NCBI GenBank assembly: GCA_030447665.1
Contig: JAUJOJ010000010.1
Span: 1 to 64,000, forward strand
Reading direction: 5' to 3'
Length of the DNA stretch: 64,000 nucleotides
Source: Allosphingosinicella sp.
GTDB taxonomy: Bacteria > Pseudomonadota > Alphaproteobacteria > Sphingomonadales > Sphingomonadaceae
In this document: piece after piece, positions 45,783 to 56,557 of the stretch
Layout of the letters: every line of letters starts with the position of its first letter
How positions within the stretch are numbered: position 1 is the stretch's first letter
Notes under the pieces: model-generated
Database searches by the model: none
What the model saw: the letters and a program-made list of their open reading frames with translations, nothing else
Told to the model about the DNA's origin: nothing
Program-made: the position numbers and the translations under genes

Positions 45783-46186
45783 TTGCAACTCTCTTCGTCC
45801 GGCAGGCTTGCGCCGGCGTCCGATACGCCAGCGGAAAAATCTTCTCCGTTCGCAGACCTGCGGGGAAAAGCGGCCGCGGAGAAGGGCAGCCGTTACGGTC
45901 TAAACCCGGTCGGTTCAATCGCAACCGGAACAATGCATTTCCATCCGGACGATATACTCAATCGAGCAGATCCGGCTACAAGTTCCGCGCCTAGACTTTG
46001 ATCGGTTCAGGTTGAATGGAGCTGATCGTCCGTGAAATCAAGGTCTCCACCATCGAAAGGGCGCAGTTCATGCCTTTGGCGGAAAGCGTAGCGCTCACAC
46101 CTCAACCGATCTGGCCCGAGAGAGATGAGATTGGGCGTACGCCCCAGCTCCGGTCAAAAGCGTCACGCCCACGCCGCGCGCCCTCC
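45783..46186. other. Copy B intergenic region with a 120-bp insertion
   Basis: Corresponds to 33,216-33,492 but is longer: about 120 bp near 45,992-46,115 are absent from copies A and D. The insertion begins TAGACTTTGATCGGTTCAGG. The operator-like palindrome is degraded here (ATACTCAATCGAGCAG). No gene is called. Confidence 0.45.
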
Positions 46187-46762
46187 ACAGGCGATCCCTG
46201 TTCGCTTCGTCAAAGGACGGGCGGGGCCCCGCGGATAGTGGCTAGCCGGATCGGCATATCCGAGGGTCAGGATGAAATTCGACCGGATGCTCGTGCCGCC
46301 GAAGAGGCTTGTCGACGGCCGAATTGTCAAGCCGACATGGGGCCGACGCCGTAACCGAGCACGCGCCGCGATGATCAGATGGGCTCCTGAAGCCAGGAGT
46401 TGCGGAAGGCCACGGTGTCCCTGGTCACCTGCTGGTCGCCGACGAACCAGCTTCACGCGCATCCGCAGCGGGGTAGAGTTGGGGGAAGCTGTTCGTAGAA
46501 TTCCAGATCCATGCCGATGATTGCGCTGACGGAGCGCTCAGGATCTTTCCTGTTCCAGCCGATGCGCATCGGGCAAGTGTCGCCTTGGCTACGCTCATGC
46601 ACAGACGTGCGCGCGGGCATACAATTGGCCGAAGTGGGGCTATTTCATCAGGTCCCAGATCTCGTGAAGCTGCTCTATCGTGACCTCGCGGTTTTCGTAA
46701 TTGTTGGCCGTCCGCGCTGCGGAAGATCAGGTCATCCTGCTCGAGAAGTCGGTCCCGGTCAT
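46187..46762 (-). pseudogene. RutE-like nitroreductase, decayed (copy B)
   Basis: Aligns with 33,493-34,082. Frame breaks are dense and the normal stop is lost. The start corresponds to CAT at 46,760-46,762. Confidence 0.6.
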
Positions 46763-47068
46763 CAATGGCTTTCCTGGCTGCGGCGGGCTTTACAGATGCT
46801 CGGCGTTGAACCGGTGCAATGCATGTGTGAAGCCGATTTCGCCACTCAGGCTGAACTCGTTCCCGTTCATGCTGAACCGGAACGAGTCTATTTCCCCCCC
46901 CTTTGATCGCCGTGCTTTCCAGGCCGTCAGGTGATTCCACCTGACTAAGAAGCACTCTAGCCGCGATGCGGACGTCGACGCCCACGCCAAGCCTGTAGAC
47001 CAACTGACCGCCATGCCGAGCCCCGGCGGTGAGCAGCCCGAACCCCGTCAGGCTGATGGCCATCGCAA

Positions 47069-47384
47069 TCAGATCCAGGCCTCAACCGCAAGCCCATCGC
47101 TACGGATGATGAAGGCGGCGAGGTAGGTCACCCAGGCCATGCCCATAAGCGCCATGTGCCGCATCGCCACGGAACGGCGGTCTCCTCCAACGCGCCGAAG
47201 TCGATCTGGCCGGCAATCATGGTCGGCACGGCAGCGGCCAACCCGACACCAAGGCATAGCCAGCCGATCGGCCATGCCCCCGCAGGCAAGCAGCGTCCAG
47301 GCCATCGCAGGCCGTCCCGCAGACCACGGGCCGATCGGCAAATGCACCAGCATCGAGGTGCACAGGGTGCCGAACAGGCGCACG
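47069..47384 (-). pseudogene. DUF2231-like membrane protein, broken (E2)
   Basis: Identical to 34,385-34,700, with the same broken frames. Confidence 0.5.
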
Positions 47385-47388
47385 CACT

Positions 47389-47730
47389 TCAGATCAGCTG
47401 GAAGGTGGCGCCGGCAAGCACCAGGACGCCGATTACTGCAGCAAAAGCATGGATGATGCGACCGGCCAGGGCCCGGCTTGTTCCTGATATGGAAGGAGGT
47501 AGGGAAAAACCGCCCAGAGCCGTGATCACAAGGATGATCAGTGCCAGTTGCGGATTCCTCCAGCACCCTGCAGACTGCAAGAAGAGGTCAGCACCAGCCC
47601 TAGCGCCCCCAAGGCTGCGTGGACCAGGGACAGGGCCCATGGCACGGCGGCTTCCACTTGCAGCACCGCCGGCATGAAAGCGGCCCCCAACCGCGGCGGC
47701 CCCGGAATGATAAGCGCATAAAAAGAGCAT
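47389..47730 (-). pseudogene. Small multi-helix membrane protein, broken (E2)
   Basis: Identical to 34,705-35,046. Confidence 0.4.
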
Positions 47731-47818
47731 GAGATCCTCCCTGTCGCTGGCACGCCCGCCGGCGGATATTCGTTGGATGGGGGTAGGCGGAAAAGGTTCC
47801 CGCTGCGGTGGGCGGCGG

Positions 47819-48487
47819 CTACCCTCCCCGGGCGAGGCGCAAGAGCTCCTGGCGCGTCCTTGGATCTCTTCGCGCACCAAGCCGATAGGCTGGCTGGTGC
47901 TGGGCGATGAGCTCGGCGAATTCACTCCCCTGAGGGTCATGCAGCTATGCTCGGCCTCGATCACCACACCGACGCCTTTGGGTTGCAGACCTCGTCGATG
48001 GCGGTGGCGATCTCGGCCGTCATTTCTCCCTGAATCTGGGCCTTCAGGCATAGCCGTTGACGACACGGGCGAGCTTCGAGATCCCGACGACGCGCTTGCT
48101 GTCGGGAAGATAGCCGACATGACGACCGGCAGCATGTGATGCTCGCGAAGCTCACGAAACGGATGTCGCGCAGCACGACCAGCTCGTCATAGCCGCCGAC
48201 CTCCTCGAGGTGCGCTCGAGGATATTGGCGGGGATCGGATCGTAACCGGCGAACAGCTCCCGATAGGAGCGCATGACCTGCCATTGTGTCAAGCAGCCCC
48301 TTCCCGGTTCGCATCTCCCCGCCCAGCGGATAAGCGTCCGGACGGCAGCCTCGGCCTCCTCCTGCGACGGCCGATCGAAGCCGTCGGCTTGCATCCAGCC
48401 GTTCCCCGAACGAACCGGCGTTGCTTCGGCTGGTTCGGCCGCCAACTCGTGCTCACCACGCACGACTTGTGGTCACGGCGTTTCCAT
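47819..48487 (-). pseudogene. folE: GTP cyclohydrolase I, broken (E2)
   Basis: Identical to 35,135-35,803, including every frame break. Confidence 0.72.
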
Positions 48488-48565
48488 GTTTAAGCTCCTG
48501 GCGTGCTGCGGCGATCGCTTTGGTGTCGAGGAAGGCCGCACCGCCTCGTTTCGAGACGGCGAAGG

Positions 48566-48911
48566 CTGTCCCTTCATCCCGGGATGGTAGCGGCGAAGTA
48601 GCTGATCAGGCCGGGTTTGCGGACGACCATCCTCGCCGACTTGCCCGCCGCGAGATCGACGTTGAAGCTCTTGTCCCGCGCGGTCGCGGTGGCGGAACAG
48701 GTCCTTGTTCGCACCCACAGGATCACGTCGCCCGCCTTGAGGCCGCAGGCGCCGGGCCGAAGGCCATTTTGTTCGCATCCACGATCGTGTAGACCTTCGG
48801 CGCCGCACCCTCAGCCAGGTCGGATAGGTCACGGACAATGTGCCGAGCGTCGCCGACAGCGTGAGCAGGGCCACCCCGGCCTGCTCCTCCTGCTTCCGAG
48901 TGAACAGTCAT
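48566..48911 (-). pseudogene. Cupredoxin, broken (E2)
   Basis: Matches 35,882-36,231, but its first 50 bp differ from E1 by several small indels; here ALLTLSATLGTLSVTYPTW is read in one frame from a nearby Met, which gives a better signal peptide than E1. Confidence 0.62.
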
Positions 48912-49017
48912 AGTTCCAAGCCTTTCGTTGGTTTTGGGGGCGCGGAGATCCCGGGGGCTGAGGCGATGCGCGCGCCTATTTCCGCTTCGAGCGCCCCCGC
49001 GGGCCCTGCGCGGATGC

Positions 49018-49513
49018 TCACGGCGTGAAGCTGATGCTCTGGAACAGAAGCGCAGGCCAGTCTGGAGCAGGTCCTTGAGCTCGCCATTGTCCGCTTCCGG
49101 AATGAGCGTGCTGCTGAGCGCGCCGTTCACGACCTTGGTAGGCGACCTCGTTCTGCGCATAGGCGCGGTCGAATGCTGCACCGCGCAGCTTTCGAGCCAT
49201 TTCGCGGAGCTTCTGCTCGCCCTGCTTCGGCAGAGCCGTGCTCGTGGGATTGGCCTCCGGCGTCACCTTGAGCTTGCCGACAAGCGCCAGCGCCTGCTTG
49301 TTCACCGCCTCGTGATCGCGGACCATTTCCTGCGCGAACGACCGCACCTGCCGGTTCTTCGACTTGGCCAGCGCCTGCTTTGCCGGCGATGTCGATTTGC
49401 CCCGCGGTATAGGCGATATGCGCGATCTGCGGGTCGGTCGGCCGCCTTCTGCGCAGCCGCGCCAGTGGAAAGAGACCGGCGAGTGCCAGCGCCATTGTCG
49501 CTGTTCTGATCAT
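49018..49513 (-). pseudogene. DUF4142 protein, broken (E2)
   Basis: Identical to 36,335-36,830. Confidence 0.62.
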
Positions 49514-49931
49514 ATATGCTCCTGCAGCGGCCCGGTCGCGGGCTCGGGCCCGGGCGCTGACCCGGCGAGGCCGGTTGCGGCTTTCTTCAAAGGGTTGGCC
49601 GGGCGAGGATCTCGCCAATATCCACCGCACCCATTGGAGTTGGCAGCTGGAGAAAGGTTCCCGGATTTCCGCATGTCCGAACGTGCGGCGGCTTCTTCGC
49701 AACGCGTTCAACGAAAAGCTCACGCCTCGCCGCTGAGCGATTTCTTCCGGCGTTTTCCAGGCTCTAGGTGCGGCGGCTGATCGAAGACGCTTAGCCGGAC
49801 ATGCGCGTTCTACGAGAAATACGCGCTCCCCCAATGGAGCGGACCGGGAACCTTTCCGTGGCGACCAGCTCAAATGCGCAGCAGACGATGCCGGGCCGGT
49901 GAGGCTAGTCGCCGGCGATCCGGAAAATAAA
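49514..49931. other. Intergenic stretch in E2, nothing recognised
   Basis: Identical to 36,831-37,248. Confidence 0.35.
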
Positions 49932-50340
49932 ATGACCATTCTCCAGTGCCTGAGCAGAGTCTGTACGAGCGCATTGGCGGCATCTACGCCATTGCCGCGG
50001 TTGTTGACCGCTTCAGCGGGCTATTCTCATCAACCCGACGCTCAACCAGATCCCGCCTTGAAGCGTGGAACGGGCAGGTTGCGGCTCGTCTGCCGAAGGC
50101 CTGAAGTTCGGTCGCACCATCTGGGTCGCGGCCAGCGTGGCTGGAGGTCCTTACGAATACGGGCTTGCCGCTGCACGAGGCACATAAGCATCTGCATCTT
50201 AAGCTCGAAGAGTTCGACGAGGTCGGGGCGGAAATCACGTTCGTGCGCTCGACTATTACGAGGTGCCGGAGCGGGAAAAGAACGAGCTCGTCAGCGCTTA
50301 CATGCTGAGCAAGCCGGAGGTCGTAACCTCGTCCGGCTAA
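49932..50340 (+). pseudogene. Group I truncated hemoglobin, broken (E2)
   Basis: Identical to 37,249-37,657. Confidence 0.65.
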
Positions 50341-50497
50341 GTTGAGCCTGTTGCCGGAAAAGTGCGGGAGGCGGTGGAGGATCTGACTGCGGCGGCATAG
50401 GGAGCGTCTCACGGGGCGGCGAGCCTGCTCTACACCCACCTCGACTTATCTATTTGTACACGAACGCCCGCTTGCGCCTGGGCCGACGTTCGTGGGC

Positions 50498-51693
50498 TTA
50501 GACCTGGATCAGGAAGGCGGTTGCGTACATAATGAGGACGCCGAGCGTGATGCCGGCCAAGGTGGTGCCGGACGCCCAAGGACGTCCCTGCGCCCGTGAC
50601 TTGCGCATCAGATAGGCCCCGACCTCGATGATCACTTGGCCGATCGCCCCCGCGCCGATGCCGAGCGCCAATGCGGCCCAGTGGGCGGCAAAGCTGCCGA
50701 TCCCGAATGCCGAGCACGGCCGGGAGGCCGGCCAGCGCGGCAGGCCCGGCGAACACCCTGAAGCGCGGCTGATTGGCCAGCATCGGCGCGGCGATACCGA
50801 TCCCTTCGGTGATGTTGTGCAAGGTAGAGCCAATCACCAGGAACGAGCCCAATGCCGCCGCGCCCGTCGCGAAGGCCGCGCCGCCGATCGCCACGCCCTG
50901 CGCCGAGATTGTGGATGCCGATCCCGAACGCGATCGAGCTGGCCAAGCGACGCCGCTCAATGCTTCGCCTTTCCTGCGGCCGATGCGCCATCCAGGAGCG
51001 CGAAGGTCAGGCCTGCGGGGAGCCATACCAACACGGGGCCGTGGGCTGGGGCGCCGCTTCGCTCGCGAATTCCAGCCCCTCGGCGAGGGTGTCGACAAGA
51101 AGAAAGGCGAGCAGGCCGATGGTGAGTGCGAGCGCGAATTCGAGAACGGCGGGTCCGCCGGCGCGGAGCGCAGGATAGAACATCATGCCCAGCGCAACCG
51201 GCACGATACCGACGAAGAGGCCGATCAGGGCGTAGAATGCGAGGCGCTCGCCAGTGAGGCCTGGCGTCGTCACCGCGACATCGATGCTGTGCTCGAACAA
51301 CGCGCCGGTGTTGGTGACCAGGGTCAAATGGTGGGCCTCGCCCGGAAACCCAGGGGTAGGGGATGTGCAGCCAGGCCGTTCCCATCCGGTCGAGAGCGCC
51401 GCCCGGATCCTGGCGGAATGTCCAATAGGCGCCGTCTACCTGGACCTGAACGATCCGCATCGGCTCAGGGCCATCGCCCGCCCGCACGCGCACATTTTAG
51501 CTGCCATGCTCGTCGAGGGTGGTGCGCTCCACGGTCAGCTCCTCCACGGGGGGAGCCGAGAGCCGGCAAAGGCCTCAGCGGGTCGCTTGCCAGAAGGCGG
51601 CGGCGACCGCTACGATCAGGAGCAGCGGCAGCAATGCCCATGAAGCGGTCGGCTCACCCCCCTCACCCCCGTCGCCCCCTCCGCCCCGCTCAT
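50498..51693 (-). pseudogene. ZIP-family metal transporter, broken (E2)
   Basis: Identical to 37,815-39,010. Confidence 0.7.
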
Positions 51694-52783
51694 GCCCGCA
51701 CCTCGAACAGGCTCATCAGCCCAAGCTCGCGAATTCTGACTGGTGGGCGTGGAACATGTAGCGGCCGGGCTCCATGATCCCTTGAAGCTGAGCTCGAGGA
51801 TGCCGCGCTGCCCCCTGGCACTGCATCACCGTGTCGACGGTGCGCAGGGTCGGCGTTAGCGTGTGCCGGCGGTCACGCGTAATAGTCGAAGAGTTGGCGT
51901 GGAAGGTGGAAGCGGCGTGTCGGATCGGCTCTTGTGGACGTTGATCGATCATCGCCACCGGTGGAGAAGATGCGCCGCGGTGCGATCAGGCGCTTGGTGT
52001 GTAGGCATGGGCGATGCTATTGACCGCGTAGACCTCGATTCTCCTCGTCGAAATTGGTGTCGAAGGCGTTCATCACCAGGACGAAGCTCCTGCCCGCGCC
52101 GCATTTCGGGCGACCCCAGCACGCGCGAGCGAGCGGGCGCCTGCTCCTCCGGTCGCCGCGCGGGATCGGGATCGATGATGAAGGCGCCGTACAGACCTTT
52201 GTGGATGTGGCGCTTCAGCGAACCAGTGGCAGTGGTAGAGGTGACAGCCGAACAGGGAGCGCATCGAATTCGTAGTGCTCGCCGCCGGAAGCACGTTGCC
52301 GGCCCCCGGCACGCCGTCCATCCGCGCCGAATGGATGCCGTGGAAGTGGATCGAGTGCGGGTGAGACTGGTACACGGAAACGGATGCGGACCCGGTCGCC
52401 CTCGCTCACACGCAAGGTCGAAGAAGACCCGAGGCACTCGACCGTTATTTCGAGCAGGAACATCAGCCCCGGCGCGATCTCGATCTCCTTGTCCTCGCCG
52501 TGATCTCGGCCTCGCAGCGTACGACCATCGGGAAGCTGCGCGAGACCCTGCCCCTGTCCCAGTTGGTCAGGATATCGTGCGGGTCGAAGCCGTTGCGCGT
52601 GTCCCACCGCGCCTGGCGTGATCATCCCGTCATGCTTATCGTGCCGGTGCAGCGGTGCGCGCCGGTCGCGGCCGACCGGCTGGGCATGGGCAGCGGGCGC
52701 AGAGTGCCCGTGCAAGCTGAGTTCCGCCAAGCAGGCCCCGCCCGACAGCAAGGGGAACGCCGGCTGACCAGCGCCTTCCACCA
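51690..52783 (-). pseudogene. Multicopper oxidase, broken (E2)
   Basis: Identical to 39,007-40,100. Confidence 0.7.
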
Positions 52784-52809
52784 GCCGCTCATTCTGCCTC
52801 CGGGATCCT

Positions 52810-53058
52810 TTAAACCATCTCCCGAATGCGGCGGCCGCTATTGCGCGAGACGATGCTGCGCCAGTGATGTAGCCACACGGCCATTTCAGAGCTACCCTTT
52901 CTCCCGCTTAGCAGGTTGATTGAACCGAAGGTTTCAGCGCCGTGGTTCCGCAGGATCGCATAGGCAGCGACAACAATCGCCATACGGTGCGAATGAGTCC
53001 TGCGCATTTTTTCCCCGGTCGTCGGCGACACCAGGACGGCGATGATCCGCCCGTGCAC
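52810..53058 (-). CDS. Hypothetical 82-aa open frame (E2)
   Basis: Identical to 40,127-40,375 and equally uncertain. Confidence 0.22.
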   Translation of the reverse strand: MHGRIIAVLVSPTTGEKMRRTHSHRMAIVVAAYAILRNHGAETFGSINLLSGRKGSSEMAVWLHHWRSIVSRNSGRRIREMV

Positions 53059-53115
53059 GTACCATTGCCGCTGGTTGGCTAAGCCAAGAAGATGCCATGC
53101 GCCTGGTGACGGGCT

Positions 53116-53398
53116 TCAATGAGCGCCAGCGCAGCGCACCCCAGCGTTCAGGATAGGCGTGCTTCCGTCCGGCGCCCACCGTCGACCGTCCACTCTCCGC
53201 TGGGCGCGCGCTGCGGCAGAAGCGGGTCGTACCGGGTCTGGCGAACGCCAGTATGTTCTCGGCATTGGCAAACATAGCTCACCTTTGCCGAGCACGATAT
53301 CGCCGAGGACACCAAGGTGAAGATAAGGGCGGCTCTCCGAACGATAAGGATTGTCTTCCAGCGACTGACGGCCGGTATAATAGGCTTCGATCCCGGTC
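53116..53398 (-). pseudogene. TonB receptor, C-terminal fragment (E2 side)
   Basis: The first 40 bp are identical to 40,433-40,471. The rest aligns with 40,472-40,712 with substitutions and short indels, then stops abruptly where AraC sequence begins. Only the last strands of the receptor barrel are represented. Confidence 0.6.
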
Positions 53399-53400
53399 AG

Positions 53401-54200
53401 GTTCGATTGCAGTTATTCCCCCGGGGCGTCCTCAAGCACTTGTCGCCGGCGACGAAGCGGTGCGCGACGTGGTGGCGGAGGAGAATTGCTCAATGGTCGT
53501 AGACGCTCTCCTGCAGTTCGACGCCGCCGAAGGCCGGACAGGCGACCTTCGAGTAATGTGCGCGACCGTCACAGCTTCCTACAGCGGCTCCTTCGGCTTG
53601 TTCGACTCACTCGCCGGTCCGATTCTGGACGATGTGACCGATCTTGCTCCGGTACGTAGCGCATACGAGACTCTCGCGGCGGAGCGGAACGCACCCGACA
53701 TCGGCACCCAGGCCTTGACTGCAGCTTTGATGAAGCAGTGCCTCATCTTGCTCATTCGCCGGCATCTGCATCGGGGAAGCCTTTCCTCGCCCTTCTTTGC
53801 CAGCCTTGCGGACACGCGCCTGGCGAGCGCAATCGCATTGATCCTGGAGAAGCCGGGCGCTCCGCTGACTCTGGCTGACCTCGCGTCGGCCGCAGGGATG
53901 AGCCGAACGGCGTTCACCAAAGCGTTCGCTCATGCCTTCGGCCAGACGCCGATGGATTTCGTGCAGAAAACCAGGCTCCACAGAGCCGCTGAATTGCTCG
54001 CCTTCACTCAGCTGCCGGTGAAGGTCATCGCCGCCAGCGTGGGGTTCGCCAGCCGCAGCCACTTTTCGCACGCCTTCCGCACCGCCTACAACGCCGATCC
54101 GACGGCCTACCGGAAGCGCCATAGCCGCAACGACATCGCGCTTCCGGCCAATTCCGGCCGGTCCTGGCTCGACAAGATGAGGAATAGCGACGCGGACTAG
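53401..54200 (+). pseudogene. AraC-family regulator, 5'-truncated (copy C)
   Basis: Matches unit A from residue 64 (GSIAVIPPGRPQALVAGDEA) to the stop with a few percent amino-acid change (for example RTGDLRVMCATV for RRGDLRVICATV) and silent third-position changes, so it diverged naturally. The first 63 residues are replaced by TonB fragment sequence; an open frame from 53,253 crosses the join. The HTH domain is complete, so a shortened DNA-binding protein could still be made from an internal start. Confidence 0.75.
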
Positions 54201-54356
54201 CCGTGCGCCCATTTCATCCGGCGCTGCAAAATCTGTAAAGGTCTGGAAATCGGGTCCGACGCCGCCAATTGCCCCTTCATCGAGTCTCACAAGGCAAGAC
54301 GATGAGGGCCGGAAGGCTGAATCCGCTGAGGACACAAACTTCCGGCCGAGCCGATC

Positions 54357-54581
54357 TCAGCAACAGCATTTAAAGCTATGCTTCTTGTCGTCATCGTCGT
54401 TGCCGCGCCGTCCCCTGCTGCGGCCGTTATTGCCGTTGTTGCCGTTATTGCCGTTATTGCCGTTCTTGCCGTTGTTGCCGTTATTGCCGTTATTGCCGTT
54501 ATTGCCGTTGTTGCCGTTGTTGCCGTTATTGCCGCCACCGCCGGAAACAAAAGTCAGTTCGTCGAAACGTAGAGCGCGCAT
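54357..54581 (-). CDS. Microcin-like (NNG)n peptide, copy C variant
   Basis: The 74-residue peptide keeps the leader MRALRFDELTFVSGGGG and the end KKHSFKCCC but has twelve repeat units instead of thirteen, one of them KNG, and a changed linker (RRGNDDDD for RHGKDGDD). The leader and Cys tail are unchanged while the middle varies, which is the pattern expected if leader and tail are under selection. GGAG before the ATG is kept. Confidence 0.7.
   Translation of the reverse strand: MRALRFDELTFVSGGGGNNGNNGNNGNNGNNGNNGNNGKNGNNGNNGNNGNNGRSRGRRGNDDDDKKHSFKCCC
54423..54530. repeat. 9-bp tandem repeat, 12 units (copy C)
   Basis: Twelve units of GTTNTTGCC type on the plus strand, with one unit encoding KNG. 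Confidence 0.85.
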
Positions 54582-55098
54582 CGTCTATCTCCATCTTAAG
54601 TTGCTGGAAGCCAACGTCGCTTACATCGCGGCGCTGAACCTATACGTTTGGGGAATGCGTATGCTCCTGCGCCGTCCACGGCGCATTCTGTCCCAGATCG
54701 GGACGTTTCCGTCAAATGCTCCACTTTCCCGCGCGATCCACTCTCGGAGGACGCCCGAAGTGAACAAACGGCTTGATCCGGGAACGGACGGGACCGCACC
54801 ACTTATGGCCTGAGCCACACCTATTTTTGCACGGGGCTTGTGGTATTTGGAGCCTGCAGATGAACTCTCGCATTGTTGATCCACCGGCCAAAGCATGTTG
54901 AGACACATGAGAGAGTTGGCTGTGATGGAATATCCCGCACCCAAAAGAGCCGATCTGGCACCTGTCCATTAAGAAATAAAATCACTGAGAGCCTGCTCGC
55001 GTGTAAGCTCGTCACATCGTCGGCTTGTACCACTCGGGCGTTGGCGACTGCGACCCACGAGATCGCCCCACCGCTTCACCACCGGAAGGGAGCGACAA
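54582..55098. other. Region upstream of small proteins (copy C)
   Basis: About 520 bp, a diverged and slightly shorter relative of 29,088-29,718. Open frames in it do not align in codon pattern with those of unit A, so I call no gene. Confidence 0.4.
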
Positions 55099-55311
55099 AT
55101 GTCATATTACCGGCTTTACTTCATGAGTCGCGCAAGCGGCCACATCGAACGTTTTGAGGAGATCGAGGCTGCCGACGACGTAGCGGCCGTCCGCATTGCG
55201 CGAGAGCAGGCCGGCCAGCAGCCGCTGGAACTCTGGTGTCACGGTCGCAAATTAAAAAGGTTCGAAGCGGCCTCAATGGCAGCTGCCGGCCATCACCAGC
55301 CCGCAGAATGA
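55099..55311 (+). CDS. Small conserved protein, 70 aa (copy C)
   Basis: Same length as the unit A protein, with changes such as MSRASGHIERF, IAREQAGQ and KLKRFEAASMAAAGHH. The conserved core EIEAADDVAAVRIA and LELWCHGRK is kept, which supports selection on the protein. GGGAG precedes the ATG. Confidence 0.65.
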   Translation: MSYYRLYFMSRASGHIERFEEIEAADDVAAVRIAREQAGQQPLELWCHGRKLKRFEAASMAAAGHHQPAE

Positions 55312-55360
55312 TGGACGCGGCAATCGACATCACACTCCGCGGAAGGGCTGGTGAGGCCGC

Positions 55361-55504
55361 ATGAGACAAGACATTGCATTTGCGCTGATCGCCCTCTTGG
55401 TCGCCGGCGTCTCCATCTCCTGGTGGGTGTCATTGAGAAAGAAGCGGCGCAACCGCAGGTCTTCGCTTCGAGTGGACATCCTCAAGAAGCACGCCGACGA
55501 ATGA
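55361..55504 (+). CDS. 47-aa membrane peptide with LRVDILKK tail (copy C)
   Basis: Reads MRQDIAFALIALLVAGVSIS and then WWVSLRKKRRNRRSSLRVDI with LKKHADE at the end. Four substitutions from unit A, all conservative, no indel. Confidence 0.55.
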   Translation: MRQDIAFALIALLVAGVSISWWVSLRKKRRNRRSSLRVDILKKHADE

Positions 55505-55537
55505 GGCATATGTGTAAGTCCAGTGAGCGAGCGCGCA

Positions 55538-56395
55538 ATGGGTGGTGAGTCTCTAGACGCCCGACTGGCTCCCATTGCTGAGCTTTTGCTGATCCTGATT
55601 GTGATGATCATGGTGGCGGGGGCTGCCAGCTACGTGCTTATGAAGATTGCACAGCGCCGGAAGGAAGTGGCGGAGGAGAATTGCTCAATGGTCGTAGATG
55701 CGCTCCTGCAGTTCGACGCCGCCGAAGGCCGGAGGGGGGACCTTCGGGTGATTTGCGCGACCGTGACGGCTTCTTACAGCGGCTCGTTCGGCCTGTTCGA
55801 CTCGCTAACGGGTCCGATCCTCGACGATGTGACGGATCTTGCTCCGGTGCGGAGCGCATACGAGACTCTCGCGGCGGAGCGGAACGCACCCGACATCGGC
55901 ACCCAGGCCTTGACCGCAGCTTTGATGAAGCAGTGCCTCATCCTGCTCATCCGCCGGCATCTCCATCGGGGAAGCGTTTCCTCGCCCTTCTTCGCCAGCC
56001 TTGCGGACACGCGCCTGGCGAGCGCAATCGCGTTGATCCTGGAGAAGCCGGGCGCTCCGCTGACTCTGGCCGACCTCGCGTCGGCCGCAGGAATGAGCCG
56101 AACGGCGTTCACCAAGGCGTTCGCCCATGCCTTCGGCCAGACGCCGATGGATTTCGTGCAGAAAACCAGGCTTCACAGAGCCGCTGAATTGCTCGCCTTC
56201 ACTCAGCTGCCGGTGAAGGTCATCGCCGCCAGCGTGGGGTTCGCCAGCCGCAGCCACTTTTCGCACGCCTTCCGCACCGCCTACAACGCCGATCCGACGG
56301 CCTATCGGAAGCGCCATAGCCGCAACGACATCGCGCTCCCGGCCAATTCCGGCCGGTCCTGGCTCGACAAGATGAGGAATAGCGACGCGGATTAG
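55538..56395 (+). CDS. Chimeric frame: membrane-protein N-terminus joined to AraC
   Basis: From ATG 55,538 the frame encodes the single-helix N-terminus MGGESLDARLAPIAELLLIL of the basic-tail protein (copy C version) up to QRRKE. At 55,667 it passes in frame into the unit A AraC sequence from residue 88 (VAEENCSMVVDALLQF) to the normal AraC stop. If real, it would make a membrane-tethered AraC-type DNA-binding protein lacking most of its cupin domain; if not, it marks an assembly join. Confidence 0.6.
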   Translation: MGGESLDARLAPIAELLLILIVMIMVAGAASYVLMKIAQRRKEVAEENCSMVVDALLQFDAAEGRRGDLRVICATVTASYSGSFGLFDSLTGPILDDVTDLAPVRSAYETLAAERNAPDIGTQALTAALMKQCLILLIRRHLHRGSVSSPFFASLADTRLASAIALILEKPGAPLTLADLASAAGMSRTAFTKAFAHAFGQTPMDFVQKTRLHRAAELLAFTQLPVKVIAASVGFASRSHFSHAFRTAYNADPTAYRKRHSRNDIALPANSGRSWLDKMRNSDAD

Positions 56396-56509
56396 CCGTG
56401 CGCCTGTTCGATGCGGCGCTGCAAGATCTGCTAAAGGTCTGGAAATCGGGTCCGGACGCCGCCGATTGCCCTTCATGGAGCCTCCGAAGGCACCGGAAAA
56501 CAGGATGAG

Positions 56510-56549
56510 GGCCGGAAGGCTACATCCGTGAGGACACAAACTTCCGGCC
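56510..56549. terminator. Inverted repeat, copy D
   Basis: Same GGCCGGAAG/CTTCCGGCC pair as at 28,806-28,845. Confidence 0.45.
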
Positions 56550-56557
56550 AGCCGGTC

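Larger units (their letters stand above)
46777..53154. repeat. Metal-related block E2 (second copy of E1)
   Basis: Identical to 34,093-40,471 at an offset of 12,684 (12,683 after the variable zone at 48,872-49,010). Even the frame breaks are the same, which means they predate the duplication or that one consensus was placed twice. Confidence 0.9.
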
